Assembly: GCF_004208535.1 (NCBI RefSeq)
Contig: NZ_SGIS01000007.1
Location: forward strand, 79,701-143,700
DNA from: Sphingomonas populi
Lineage (GTDB): Bacteria > Pseudomonadota > Alphaproteobacteria > Sphingomonadales > Sphingomonadaceae
Direction of reading: 5' to 3'
Length of the DNA: 64,000 nucleotides
Made by a program: the position numbers and the translations under genes. Below, piece by piece: positions 11,282-19,474 of the stretch. The notes beneath the pieces were generated by a model, which had not been told where the DNA came from, did not search any database, and saw only the letters and a list, made by a program, of their open reading frames with translations. Each line of letters begins with the position of its first letter. Position 1 is the stretch's first letter.

Positions 11282-12211
11282 TCAATCGTTGAATGGTTCG
11301 ACCGTATCGCGCCGCGCACGCAAGAACGCGTCGGCGACCAGCTTGAGCGGGCTGGTATCGACATCGCTGCGCCCGCTGTGGATCAGCGTGGCGAAGCGTG
11401 CGTACAGCCCTGGATATTCGCGGTCTTCGTTGTGCTCGGCGCCGCTCGGCAGCGTCAGCACCGCGCCGCCACGCGACAGCTTACAAGTGCCCGCGTCGGT
11501 TTCGACGATGATGTCCCAGCTTTGCGCGCCGGTCTGCCGCCAGTCGAGATCCATGTGGATTTCCGTGCCGGCGGTATCGCGGAAACTGAGATCGGCGGCG
11601 ATCGGCGCGGCGCGGTTGGCGGGGATGGCGAGCGTACCCGCGCGCAGGAAGAACGGGCGCGGCAGGATATGCGTCGCGATCGACAAAGCGTTGATGCCGG
11701 GATCGAACACGCCAAGCCCGCCCGGCTCCCAGATCCACGCTTGCCCGGGATGCCAGACGCGGACATCCTCGCGCCACACGATCGAGACGCGCTCGATCTG
11801 CCGCTCGGCCAGCCACGCCCGCGCCGGCGCGACCCCGGCGGCGAAGCGCGAGTGCCATGCGGCGAACAGCGACGCGCCGGTTTTGGCGGCGTGCGCTTCC
11901 AGCGCATCGACTTCGGCGAGCGTCGCTCCGGGCGGCTTTTCGAGAAAGACGTGGATGCCGCGCGCCAGCGCCTGCGCGGCGAGATCGTAGCGGACCTGCG
12001 GTGGGGTGCAGAGCGCGACCGCGTCGACCGCCGGACCGTGCGCCAGCAAAGCGTCGAGGCTCGGCAGATGCGGCACGCCGGCGACGCCCTGATCCGCCAC
12101 CGGGCTGACCGTCGCGGCGAGGCTGAACGCCGCATCGCCGCGAATTGCGGGCAGATGCTGATCGCGCGCAATCTTGCCCATGCCGACGATGCCGATACGG
12201 ATCGGGTCCAT
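11282..12211 (-). CDS. L-arabinose / D-galactose 1-dehydrogenase (Gfo/Idh/MocA family)
   Basis: 309 aa. An N-terminal Rossmann motif (GIVGMGKIARD, residues 7-17) is followed by EKPPGATL with Lys92 and by FDPGINAL with Asp170 and Asn174. These are the positions known as catalytic in Azospirillum L-arabinose 1-dehydrogenase, and the segment WHPGQAWIWEPGGLGVFDPG is close to that enzyme as remembered. It oxidises the aldose to the lactone, the first step of the non-phosphorylating pathway. First gene of the glycosidase operon. The later pathway enzymes (lactonase, dehydratases) are not in the window. Confidence 0.88.
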   Translation of the reverse strand: MDPIRIGIVGMGKIARDQHLPAIRGDAAFSLAATVSPVADQGVAGVPHLPSLDALLAHGPAVDAVALCTPPQVRYDLAAQALARGIHVFLEKPPGATLAEVDALEAHAAKTGASLFAAWHSRFAAGVAPARAWLAERQIERVSIVWREDVRVWHPGQAWIWEPGGLGVFDPGINALSIATHILPRPFFLRAGTLAIPANRAAPIAADLSFRDTAGTEIHMDLDWRQTGAQSWDIIVETDAGTCKLSRGGAVLTLPSGAEHNEDREYPGLYARFATLIHSGRSDVDTSPLKLVADAFLRARRDTVEPFND

Positions 12212-12444
12212 CGATCAGGACGCCTTGACGGTGGCCGAGCGCGTGCTTGACCGGGTACAGTGCTGCAACCGGCGCAGGGCCATGCGATCCATCCTCTCTG
12301 TCTCGTCGCGAGCAAACGACATGCCTTTTCAGGCCCGTTCGCGACGGCGTCCCAATTACTCCTACTTATTTGCGAGCCTCGCGAAACGCAATCTTTCGTT
12401 TTGCAAAGCCGAAACGGCTGTTACGGCTGCGCAAGGAGACGAGG
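12212..12444. promoter_or_regulatory. Divergent promoter/operator region of the sugar operon and its GntR regulator
   Basis: 233 bp separate the start codons of the dehydrogenase (minus) and the GntR regulator (plus). The segment 12350-12425 is clearly richer in A/T than its surroundings. It contains an imperfect inverted motif GCGAAACG..N..TCGTTTTGC (about 12378-12402) of the size a FadR-type dimer could bind. No strong sigma-70 promoter stands out. Autoregulation and sugar-acid induction are inferred from the layout. Confidence 0.4.
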
Positions 12445-13221
12445 ATGACCGAACAGGGCGAAGAGGTCGATGGCACGGCACTGGAGCGGGCGCCTCGGGG
12501 CACCGGGCGGCGGCTGCATGGCTCGATCGCGCACAAAATCGGCGTCGCGATCGTGTCGGGCACCTACGCGCCTGGCGATATCCTGTCGAGCGAAGTGGAT
12601 TTCTCCGAAGCGCTCGATGTGTCGCGCGGGGCGTATCGCGAGGCGATCCGCGCGCTTGCCGCCAAGGGGCTGGTCGAAAGTCGACCCAAGGCCGGAACGC
12701 GCGTGTTGCCGCGCGCGCGCTGGAACCTGCTCGACCCCGACGTGCTGACCTGGGCGTTCGCGGGTGAACCCGATGAGCAATTCGTGCGCAATCTTTTCGA
12801 ACTGCGCGCGGTGGTCGAACCCGCCGCCGCTGGCTTCGCGGCCGAGCGGCGGGATCGTGACGACCTGCGCATCCTCAAGGATTCTCTCGCGCGAATGCGT
12901 CGCCATTCGCTTGCCACCGAAGCCGGCCGCATCGCCGACCGCGATTTCCACGACGCGATCCTGCGCGCGACCCGCAACGACGCGATGATGGTGCTGGCGG
13001 CGAGCATCGGCGCGGCGGTGAGTTGGACGACCCAGTACAAACAGCGCGCACGCGCGCTGCCGCGCAACCCGATCCCCGATCATGCCCGCGTCTATGAGGC
13101 GATCGCGGCGGGGGACGCCGTCGCGGCCAGCGCGGCGATGCGCGTGCTGGTCGATCTCGCGCTTGAGGACACCGCCAGCGCAATGGGCAAGCCCGGCGCC
13201 ACGATCAAAGCCTTGCCCTGA
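12445..13221 (+). CDS. GntR-family (FadR subfamily) transcriptional regulator
   Basis: 258 aa. A winged helix-turn-helix covers residues 24-90 (LSSEVDFSEALDVSRGAYREAIRAL) and an FCD ligand domain about 105-240 (FELRAVVEPAAAGFAAERR, DRDFHDAIL, DHARVYEAIAAGD), whose conserved Asp/His residues normally hold a metal near the ligand. The start has AAGGAG upstream (GGAGACGAGG-ATG). It faces away from the arabinose/galactose operon and is followed by the aldose epimerase gene, so it most likely represses both and responds to a sugar acid such as arabinonate or galactonate. The ligand is inferred, not shown. Confidence 0.88.
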   Translation: MTEQGEEVDGTALERAPRGTGRRLHGSIAHKIGVAIVSGTYAPGDILSSEVDFSEALDVSRGAYREAIRALAAKGLVESRPKAGTRVLPRARWNLLDPDVLTWAFAGEPDEQFVRNLFELRAVVEPAAAGFAAERRDRDDLRILKDSLARMRRHSLATEAGRIADRDFHDAILRATRNDAMMVLAASIGAAVSWTTQYKQRARALPRNPIPDHARVYEAIAAGDAVAASAAMRVLVDLALEDTASAMGKPGATIKALP

Positions 13222-13295
13222 CAATTTTGGTCCGACTATAAGCCGCATGCAAACGGCGCCGCATTGCCCAGGCGCTCTATGAAGGAACTCAGAGG

Positions 13296-14444
13296 ATGCT
13301 GAAGATGATGCGCGTCGGCGTGGCGGCACTGGCCGCCGCTACCGCTCTTACGCCCTATGCGGCGATCGCGGCGGACGCCAAGCGCGAAGCCGCCGGCAAG
13401 CTCAGCGACGGGTCGACGGTCGAGGCGATCACGCTCTCGAACGGTCACGGCGTTTCGGCACGCATCCTCAACTATGGCGCGACGCTCCAGTCGCTGATCA
13501 CCCCGGATCGCGACGGCAAGCTCGCCGATGTCGCGCTCGGCTATGACGATGCGGCGACGTACCAGAGCCATCCCAATTATTTCGGCGCCACCATCGGCCG
13601 CTATGCCAACCGCATCGCCGGCGGCCGCTTCACGCTCGACGGCAAGACCTATCAATTGCCGCTCAACGACAAGGTCAATTCGCTGCACGGCGGCGGCAAG
13701 GGCTTCGACAAACAGCTCTGGAAGATCGTCTCGGTGAAGTCCGGTCCGGTCGCCTCGGTCGTGCTCGCCTATTCGAGCCCCGATGGCGATGCCGGCTATC
13801 CCGGTGCGCTTGACGTGACGGTTACGTATGCGCTCGACGAAGCCGGCGCGCTCAAGATCAGCTATGACGCGAAGACCACCAAGCCGACCGTGGTCAACAT
13901 CACCAACCACAGCTTCTTCAATCTCGCCGGCGAAGGCGCATCGGCGGGCGCGACCTTCCACACGCTGGTGATTCCCGCGCAGAGCTATACCCCGGTCGAT
14001 GCCCACCTGATCCCGACCGGCGAGCGCCGCCCGGTCGCCGGCACCGTGTTCGATTTCCGCAAACCGCGCGTGATCGCCGACGGCATTCGCGACGGCCGTG
14101 ACGAACAGATCCGCTTCGGCCAGGGCTACGATCACAATTTCGCGCTCGACAAGGGTCTGACCGCGACACCGCAACTCGCCGCGCGGCTGGAAGACCCAGC
14201 CTCGGGCCGTGTCCTCGAGGTGCTGAGCACCGAGCCGGGCGTGCAATTCTATACTGCAAACTTCCTCGACGGCACGTTCGTCGGCAAGGGTGGCCACGTC
14301 TACCGGATGGGCGATTCGGTGTCGCTCGAACCGCAGAAATTCCCGGACTCACCCAACCATCCCGATTTCGTCTCGGCGCGGGTCGATCCGGGCAAGCCGT
14401 ATCATAGCGAGATGATCTTCAAACTGTCGGTCGCTCCGCGCTGA
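13296..14444 (+). CDS. galM: Aldose 1-epimerase, exported
   Basis: 382 aa. A signal peptide (LAAATALTPYAAIA, ending about residue 26) places it in the periplasm, unlike the cytoplasmic E. coli GalM. Family signatures: SLHGGGKGFDKQLW, the catalytic His in NITNHSFFNL, DAHLIPTG, and the catalytic Glu in LSTEPGVQFYTANFLDG. It interconverts alpha and beta anomers, which would feed the correct anomer of released arabinose or galactose to uptake and to the 1-dehydrogenase. It lies 74 bp after the GntR gene and ends at a strong intrinsic terminator. Confidence 0.93.
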   Translation: MLKMMRVGVAALAAATALTPYAAIAADAKREAAGKLSDGSTVEAITLSNGHGVSARILNYGATLQSLITPDRDGKLADVALGYDDAATYQSHPNYFGATIGRYANRIAGGRFTLDGKTYQLPLNDKVNSLHGGGKGFDKQLWKIVSVKSGPVASVVLAYSSPDGDAGYPGALDVTVTYALDEAGALKISYDAKTTKPTVVNITNHSFFNLAGEGASAGATFHTLVIPAQSYTPVDAHLIPTGERRPVAGTVFDFRKPRVIADGIRDGRDEQIRFGQGYDHNFALDKGLTATPQLAARLEDPASGRVLEVLSTEPGVQFYTANFLDGTFVGKGGHVYRMGDSVSLEPQKFPDSPNHPDFVSARVDPGKPYHSEMIFKLSVAPR

Positions 14445-14471
14445 TCGCGGCTCCGCGTTCCAGGTGAAACC

Positions 14472-14507
14472 GGCCCGCTGACCCTTGAGGTGAGCGGGCC
14501 TTTTTTT
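14472..14507 (+). terminator. Intrinsic terminator of galM
   Basis: Hairpin with arms GGCCCGCT (14472-14479) and AGCGGGCC (14493-14500), then seven T residues (14501-14507), 27 bp after the galM stop. A textbook rho-independent terminator on the plus strand. Confidence 0.92.
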
Positions 14508-14539
14508 GCGCCTGCGACGGATGGAGAGGTGAAGGCATG

Positions 14540-14571
14540 AAAAAAGGGCGGCCATTGCGGGCCGCCCTTTT
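14540..14571 (-). terminator. Intrinsic terminator of rpsD
   Basis: Hairpin GGGCGGCC/GGCCGCCC flanked by A6 on the left and T4 on the right. On the minus strand it reads stem, then six T residues, and lies about 110 nt after the rpsD stop. The flanking A/T runs make it potentially bidirectional, doubling up for galM. Confidence 0.88.
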
Positions 14572-14588
14572 CTGTTTCTCGCTGGCGC

Positions 14589-14679
14589 CGTGGGCAAGCC
14601 CACGTCGTCGGTCGGCGCTTTGGCGCCGCCGGCCGAGCCGCTGATGTTCGCTTGGATTTAGCTTCGCTAAATCCTCGCC
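14589..14679 (-). repeat. Three-hairpin 3'-UTR element, copy A (after rpsD)
   Basis: Read on the rpsD sense strand, directly after the stop: hairpin 1 (14654-14674, GGATTTAGC GAA GCTAAATCC), the linker CGGCTCGGCCGGCG, hairpin 2 (14613-14628, CGGCGC/GCGCCG), the linker ACCGACGACG, and hairpin 3 (14590-14603, GTGGGC/GCCCAC). The linkers are shared word for word with copy B after rho, while every stem differs in sequence yet stays paired. No T-tract follows any hairpin; the real terminator comes next. Confidence 0.8.
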
Positions 14680-15294
14680 TCAGCGGCTGTAGAACTCGAC
14701 CACCAGGTTCGGTTCCATCTTCACCGGATAGGGCACTTCGTCGAGCGTCGGAACGCGCGTGAAGGTGACCTTGGCGGCGCCGTCGGGGGCGACGTAATCG
14801 GGGATGTCACGCTCGGACAAAGCCTGCGCTTCCATCACCAGCGCCATTTCCTGCGCCTTCGAACCCAGCGTGATCTCTTCGCCGGCGAAGACGCGACGCG
14901 AGGCGATGTTGCACTTCACGCCGTTGACGCGAACGTGGCCGTGCGAAACGAGCTGGCGTGCGGCGAACACGGTCGGCGCGAACTTGGCGCGATAGACGAT
15001 CATGTCGAGGCGCTGCTCGAGCAGGCCGATCAGGTTCTGGCTGGTATCGCCCTTCATGCGCGCGGCTTCGGTGTAGCAGGCGCGGAACTGCTTCTCGGTC
15101 ACGTCGCCGTAATAGCCCTTGAGCTTCTGCTTGGCGCGAAGCTGCAGACCGAAGTCCGAAACCTTGCCCTTGCGGCGCTGACCGTGCTGACCGGGGCCGT
15201 ATTCGCGCTTGTTGACAGGCGACTTGGGACGACCCCAGATGTTCTCGCCCATGCGGCGATCGATCTTGTGCTTGGCGCTGGAGCGCTTCGACAT
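14680..15294 (-). CDS. rpsD: 30S ribosomal protein S4
   Basis: 204 aa. Start [20 protein letters not shown]; an upstream in-frame ATG is ignored because ATG 15294 has AAGGAAAA before it and fits the family. The S4-type RNA-binding domain is at about 94-155 ([28 protein letters not shown]). Primary 16S rRNA binder in small-subunit assembly. Monocistronic here: a promoter at 15430-15458 upstream and a hairpin element plus terminator downstream. Convergent with galM. Confidence 0.97.
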   Translation of the reverse strand: MSKRSSAKHKIDRRMGENIWGRPKSPVNKREYGPGQHGQRRKGKVSDFGLQLRAKQKLKGYYGDVTEKQFRACYTEAARMKGDTSQNLIGLLEQRLDMIVYRAKFAPTVFAARQLVSHGHVRVNGVKCNIASRRVFAGEEITLGSKAQEMALVMEAQALSERDIPDYVAPDGAAKVTFTRVPTLDEVPYPVKMEPNLVVEFYSR

Positions 15295-15429
15295 ATTCTT
15301 TTCCTTGCAAATGCCAATGACGAGACCGGCGTCGCCGCAGGGACGCTGCCGATCAGATCCCGGTAATCGCTCCGGCATGATACCGGGGCCGCCGCTTCAC
15401 CGGGGTGCGGGGCCAATTGCGAAGGCGGG

Positions 15430-15458
15430 CGGTTAGCGGCGGGGGGCGGAAGAGTCAA
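15430..15458 (-). promoter_or_regulatory. Probable promoter of rpsD
   Basis: Minus strand: -35 TTGACT (15453-15458), exactly 17 bp spacer, -10 TAACCG (15430-15435). It predicts a leader of about 130 nt before the rpsD ATG. The same TTGACT-N17-TA architecture occurs before rpoZ and rho in this window. Confidence 0.6.
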
Positions 15459-15572
15459 GCCAATCGATCCGAAGACGCAGCCGGTTGCAACCGCTAAGGG
15501 AGCGCCGCTCTTGACGCCACCCCGCCGCCCCTTCCACCCTCGCGCGTACACGTAAGGATGTGACCCAACGCC

Positions 15573-18149
15573 ATGCAGCTCGTCATCGTCGAATCGCCCG
15601 CCAAGGCGAAAACCATCGAGAAATACCTCGGCTCCGATTACCGGGTGCTGGCAAGCTACGGCCATGTCCGCGACCTGCCCCCCAAGGATGGCTCGGTCGA
15701 TCCCGACGACGGGTTCGCGATGGAGTGGGAAAACTACGCCGACAAGGCGCGCCAACTCAAGGCAATCACCGACGAGGCCAAGCACGCCGACCGTCTGATC
15801 CTCGCGACCGATCCCGATCGCGAGGGCGAGGCGATTTCGTGGCACGTTCAGGAGGTGCTGCGCGCCCGCAAGGCGCTCCCCAAGGATGTCCAGCGCGTGA
15901 CGTTCAACGCCATCACCAAGGCGACCGTCACCGAGGCGATGAAGCATCCGCGCGAGCTCGATACCGATCTGATCGACGCGTACCGGGCGCGGCGCGCGCT
16001 CGACTATCTGGTCGGCTTCACGCTGTCACCGGTGCTGTGGCGCAAGCTGCCCGGCGCGAAGTCGGCGGGCCGCGTGCAATCGGTCGCGCTCCGCCTGATC
16101 GTCGAGCGCGAGCGCGAGATCGAGGCGTTCCGGGCGCAGGAATATTGGTCGGTCACCGCGCAGATGGAGCAGGACGGCACGCCGTTCGTCGCGCGCCTCA
16201 CCCGCTGGAACGGTGACAAGATCGATCGCCTGTCGATCGGCGACGAGGGTACGGCGCTCAAAGCCAAGGCGGATGTCGAGCAGGGCCATTTCACCGTCCA
16301 GTCGGTCGAGACCAAGCCCGCCACGCGCAACCCGCCGCCGCCGTTCACCACCTCGACGTTGCAGCAGGAAGCCGCGCGCAAGCTCGGCTTCTCGGCGGAT
16401 CACACGATGCGGATCGCGCAGAGCCTCTACGAAGATGGCGCGATCACCTATATGCGGACCGACGGCGTGCAGATGGACGGCAGCGCCATCTCCGCCGCAC
16501 GGCTCGCCATCGCCAACCGCTATGACGCCGGCTACGTCCCCGACAAGCCGCGCGTCTATACGACCAAGGCGAAGAACGCGCAGGAAGCGCACGAGGCGAT
16601 CCGCCCGACCGATTTCGGCAAGGACCGCGCCGGCGCGGGCGATCATGGCCGGCTGTACGATCTGATCTGGAAGCGCGCGCTCGCCAGCCAGATGGCGTCG
16701 GCGCGGCTTGAGCGCACCACCGTCGAACTGGCCGAGGGCACCGGCCGCACCGCCTTGCGCGCGACCGGGCAGGTCGTGCTGTTCCCCGGCTATCTCGCGC
16801 TGTACGAGGAAGGCACCGACGACAGCCAGGACGAAGACGCCCGCCGCCTGCCGCGCATGCGCGAGGGCGACGCCCCCGCCAAGAAAGCGGTCGATGCCGA
16901 GCAGCATTTCACCCAGCCGCCGCCGCGCTTCTCCGAAGCCAGCCTCGTCAAGCGCCTCGAAGAGTTGGGCATCGGCCGGCCTTCGACCTATGCGTCGATC
17001 ATCAAAACGCTCAAGGATCGGTCTTACGTCCGCACCGAGAAGAACCGCTTCTTCGCCGAGGAGAGCGGGCGGCTGGTAACGGCGTTCCTCGAACGCTTCT
17101 TCGAACGCTATGTCGGCTATGATTTCACCGCTGGCCTGGAAGACGAACTCGACGAGGTTTCCGGCGGACGCGCGCAGTGGCAGGCGGTGCTCGAAGCGTT
17201 CTGGAAGGACTTCAAGCCGCGCACGACCGAGGTGATGGAGCAGAAGCCGTCCGAAGTGACCGCGGAGCTCGACAAGTTCCTGGCGCCCTATCTGTTCCCG
17301 GAACGCGCCGACGGTGGCGACCCCCGGCTGTGCCCGAGCTGCGGCGCGGGGCAGCTCGCGCTGCGCGGTGGCAAGTTCGGCGCGTTCGTGGCGTGCTCGA
17401 ACTACCCCGAGTGCAAATACACCCGCCGCTTCGGCCAGGGTGGTGCGGCCGAGGATGGCGCCGCGCTCGAGAACGAAATTCTCGGCAACGATCCCGAAAC
17501 CGGCCTGCCGGTCGAACGCAAATCCGGGCGGTTCGGGCCGTACATCCAGCTTGGCGACGGCAAGGAAGCGAAGCGCGCGTCGATACCCAAGGACGTGCCC
17601 GAGCTCGATCTCGAATGGGCGCTCAAGCTGCTCTCGCTGCCGCGCACGATCGGCACGCATCCCGAGACGGGTCAGCCGATCAATGCGGCGATCGGGCGTT
17701 ATGGACCGTATCTGGTCCATGACGGCAAATATGCGCGGCTGACCTCGACGGCGGAGGTGTTCGAGACGGGCATGAACGCGGCGGTGGTCAAGCTCGCCGA
17801 GGCGGCAGCGGGCGGCGGGCGTCCGCAGCGTGGCGCGGCGCGCGAGCCGTTGAAGGTGCTCGGCAAGCATCCGCGCACCGAGGCCGAGATCAAGCTGATG
17901 GAAGGCCGCTACGGCGCCTATGTCACTGATGGCGAGACCAATGCGACCTTGCCCAAGTCGATCGAGAAGGACGCGCTGACGCTTGAGGAAGCCGCGCAAC
18001 TGATCGACGCGCGCGCCGCCGCCGCGCCGGCCAAGCCCAAGAAGAAGGCGCCGGCCAAGAAGGCTGCCGCCAAGAAGCCGGCGGCCGCGAAAACCGCCAC
18101 CAAGGCACCGGCCAAGAAGGCAGCGCCCAAGGCCGCGAAGAAAGCCTGA
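15573..18149 (+). CDS. topA: DNA topoisomerase I with lysine-rich tail
   Basis: 858 aa type IA topoisomerase, relaxing negative supercoils. It opens with the TOPRIM domain (LVIVESPAKAKTIEKYLG), has ATDPDREGEAISWH and KSAGRVQSVALRLI, and the catalytic Tyr293 in GAITYMRTDG. One four-cysteine zinc finger follows (CPSCGAGQLALRGGKFG..C..C, about residue 587-612), then TopA C-terminal repeats, some without cysteines (GRYGPYLVHDGKYA, GRYGAYVTDGETNA). The last ~45 residues are an Ala/Lys/Pro tail (KKKAPAKKAAAKKPA), probably for DNA contact. Divergent from rpsD; dprA, its frequent neighbour, is absent. Confidence 0.97.
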   Translation: MQLVIVESPAKAKTIEKYLGSDYRVLASYGHVRDLPPKDGSVDPDDGFAMEWENYADKARQLKAITDEAKHADRLILATDPDREGEAISWHVQEVLRARKALPKDVQRVTFNAITKATVTEAMKHPRELDTDLIDAYRARRALDYLVGFTLSPVLWRKLPGAKSAGRVQSVALRLIVEREREIEAFRAQEYWSVTAQMEQDGTPFVARLTRWNGDKIDRLSIGDEGTALKAKADVEQGHFTVQSVETKPATRNPPPPFTTSTLQQEAARKLGFSADHTMRIAQSLYEDGAITYMRTDGVQMDGSAISAARLAIANRYDAGYVPDKPRVYTTKAKNAQEAHEAIRPTDFGKDRAGAGDHGRLYDLIWKRALASQMASARLERTTVELAEGTGRTALRATGQVVLFPGYLALYEEGTDDSQDEDARRLPRMREGDAPAKKAVDAEQHFTQPPPRFSEASLVKRLEELGIGRPSTYASIIKTLKDRSYVRTEKNRFFAEESGRLVTAFLERFFERYVGYDFTAGLEDELDEVSGGRAQWQAVLEAFWKDFKPRTTEVMEQKPSEVTAELDKFLAPYLFPERADGGDPRLCPSCGAGQLALRGGKFGAFVACSNYPECKYTRRFGQGGAAEDGAALENEILGNDPETGLPVERKSGRFGPYIQLGDGKEAKRASIPKDVPELDLEWALKLLSLPRTIGTHPETGQPINAAIGRYGPYLVHDGKYARLTSTAEVFETGMNAAVVKLAEAAAGGGRPQRGAAREPLKVLGKHPRTEAEIKLMEGRYGAYVTDGETNATLPKSIEKDALTLEEAAQLIDARAAAAPAKPKKKAPAKKAAAKKPAAAKTATKAPAKKAAPKAAKKA

Positions 18150-18155
18150 CGCCGC

Positions 18156-18452
18156 TCAGGCGGCGTGGCGGGCGCTCGTCGTCAGCCACGCCCGCGCGGC
18201 CCTTTGCGCGACCGCGATCTCGCGCGCGCTCATGTCCCGGGCGATCTCGCTGCGGCATGCCATCGCCGCTTCATTGCCGGCGATCGCGGCGAGGTTGAAC
18301 CATTTGTGCGCTTCGACCAGATCGACGCCGATGCCGGCGGTGCCACTCGAATAGACCATGCCGAGTTCGTACAGCGCGGTCGCATCGCCGCTGGCGGCAT
18401 CCGCGATGCGACTATCGAGGAAGAATTGCGCACTCTTCAGGCTGCTGCCCAT
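18156..18452 (-). CDS. Small Sel1-repeat protein
   Basis: 98 aa. Contains one recognisable Sel1-like/TPR-type helix pair: GDATALYELGMVYSSGTAGIGVD followed by LVEAHKWFNLAAIAGNEAA. There is no signal peptide or membrane segment, so probably cytoplasmic. Such small proteins usually mediate protein contacts; the partner is unknown. It converges on topA with only 6 bp between the stop codons and stands alone. Confidence 0.75.
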   Translation of the reverse strand: MGSSLKSAQFFLDSRIADAASGDATALYELGMVYSSGTAGIGVDLVEAHKWFNLAAIAGNEAAMACRSEIARDMSAREIAVAQRAARAWLTTSARHAA

Positions 18453-18543
18453 CGTCCTTCACCCCTCTTTTGGTTCTGGGGGCCAGTATCGCGCGGCATC
18501 CCTGAAAAAAGGGTTAAGGGCGATTAAGCATGAATCGCAGCGG

Positions 18544-19395
18544 TCAGGCGCTCACCTGCATCTCCACCGCGACATTGTCGATCAGGCGGGTGGCGCCGAG
18601 CCGAGCGGCGGCGAGCAGCCGGAGCGGCCGGCCGGATTCGGGATGTTCGGTGAGCGTCTCGGCATCGACCAGCGCGACATAGTCGATCACGAAACCCGCC
18701 GCGCTCAGCATGTCGTGTGCGCCCGCCATCGCGGTGGCGACTTCGCCACCCCGCCCGATCTCGCGCGCCGCGACCCCGAGCGCGCGTGGCAACGCGACCG
18801 CGCGGGCACGCTCGGCCTCGTCGAGGTAGATGTTGCGCGACGACAGCGCTAGACCGTCATCCTCGCGCTGGGTGGGCACGCCGATGATCTCGATGCCGAA
18901 ATCGAGATCGGCGACGAGGCGGCGGATCACCGCGAGCTGCTGGAAATCCTTCTCGCCGAACAGTGCGACATCGGGACGGACCTGGTTGAACAGCTTGCTG
19001 ACGACGGTCGCGACACCATCGAAATGGCCCGGCCGCGCCGCACCGTCGAGGCCGTCGCTCACCCCGGAGACCGAGATGTTGGTGGCGAAACCCTGCGGAT
19101 ACATCTCCTCGACAGCGGGTGCCCACAGCACGTCGCAGCCCGCCCGGGTGAGCATCTGCGAATCGGTGGCCTCACGACGGGGATAGCGCGTGAGGTCTTC
19201 GCCCGCACCGAACTGGCGGGGATTGACGAAGATCGACGCGACGATCCGCCGCCCCGGCCGCTTCGCCGCCTCGATCAGCGCGATATGGCCGGCGTGAAGC
19301 GCGCCCATCGTCGGCACCAGCGCGACCGACTCCCCGGCGGCGCGGAAGGCGGCGATGGCTTCGCGCAGCGTGGCGATCTGACGGATGGTTTGCAC
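18544..19395 (-). CDS. panC: Pantothenate synthetase
   Basis: 283 aa. Joins pantoate and beta-alanine using ATP, the last step of vitamin B5 synthesis. The HIGH-type motif appears as VPTMGALHAGHIALI, followed by FVNPRQFGAGEDL, LFGEKDFQQLAVIRRL and the KMSKS-like LSSRNIYL. Start is GTG 19395 with GGAGG ten bases upstream. Divergent from mipZ; panB and panD are not in the window. Confidence 0.96.
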   Translation of the reverse strand: MQTIRQIATLREAIAAFRAAGESVALVPTMGALHAGHIALIEAAKRPGRRIVASIFVNPRQFGAGEDLTRYPRREATDSQMLTRAGCDVLWAPAVEEMYPQGFATNISVSGVSDGLDGAARPGHFDGVATVVSKLFNQVRPDVALFGEKDFQQLAVIRRLVADLDFGIEIIGVPTQREDDGLALSSRNIYLDEAERARAVALPRALGVAAREIGRGGEVATAMAGAHDMLSAAGFVIDYVALVDAETLTEHPESGRPLRLLAAARLGATRLIDNVAVEMQVSA

Positions 19396-19474
19396 GGGCG
19401 TCTAGCCTCCGGTAAGAATGGCTGGGCCTTCTATGGGCGGTAGCCCGAACGGGCAATAAGAGGAATTTGAGACA

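Noticed and set aside
14654-14674. Hairpin GGATTTAGC/GCTAAATCC as an intrinsic terminator of rpsD
   Set aside because: No T-tract follows on the minus strand; a proper stem with six T residues lies further down at 14540-14571.
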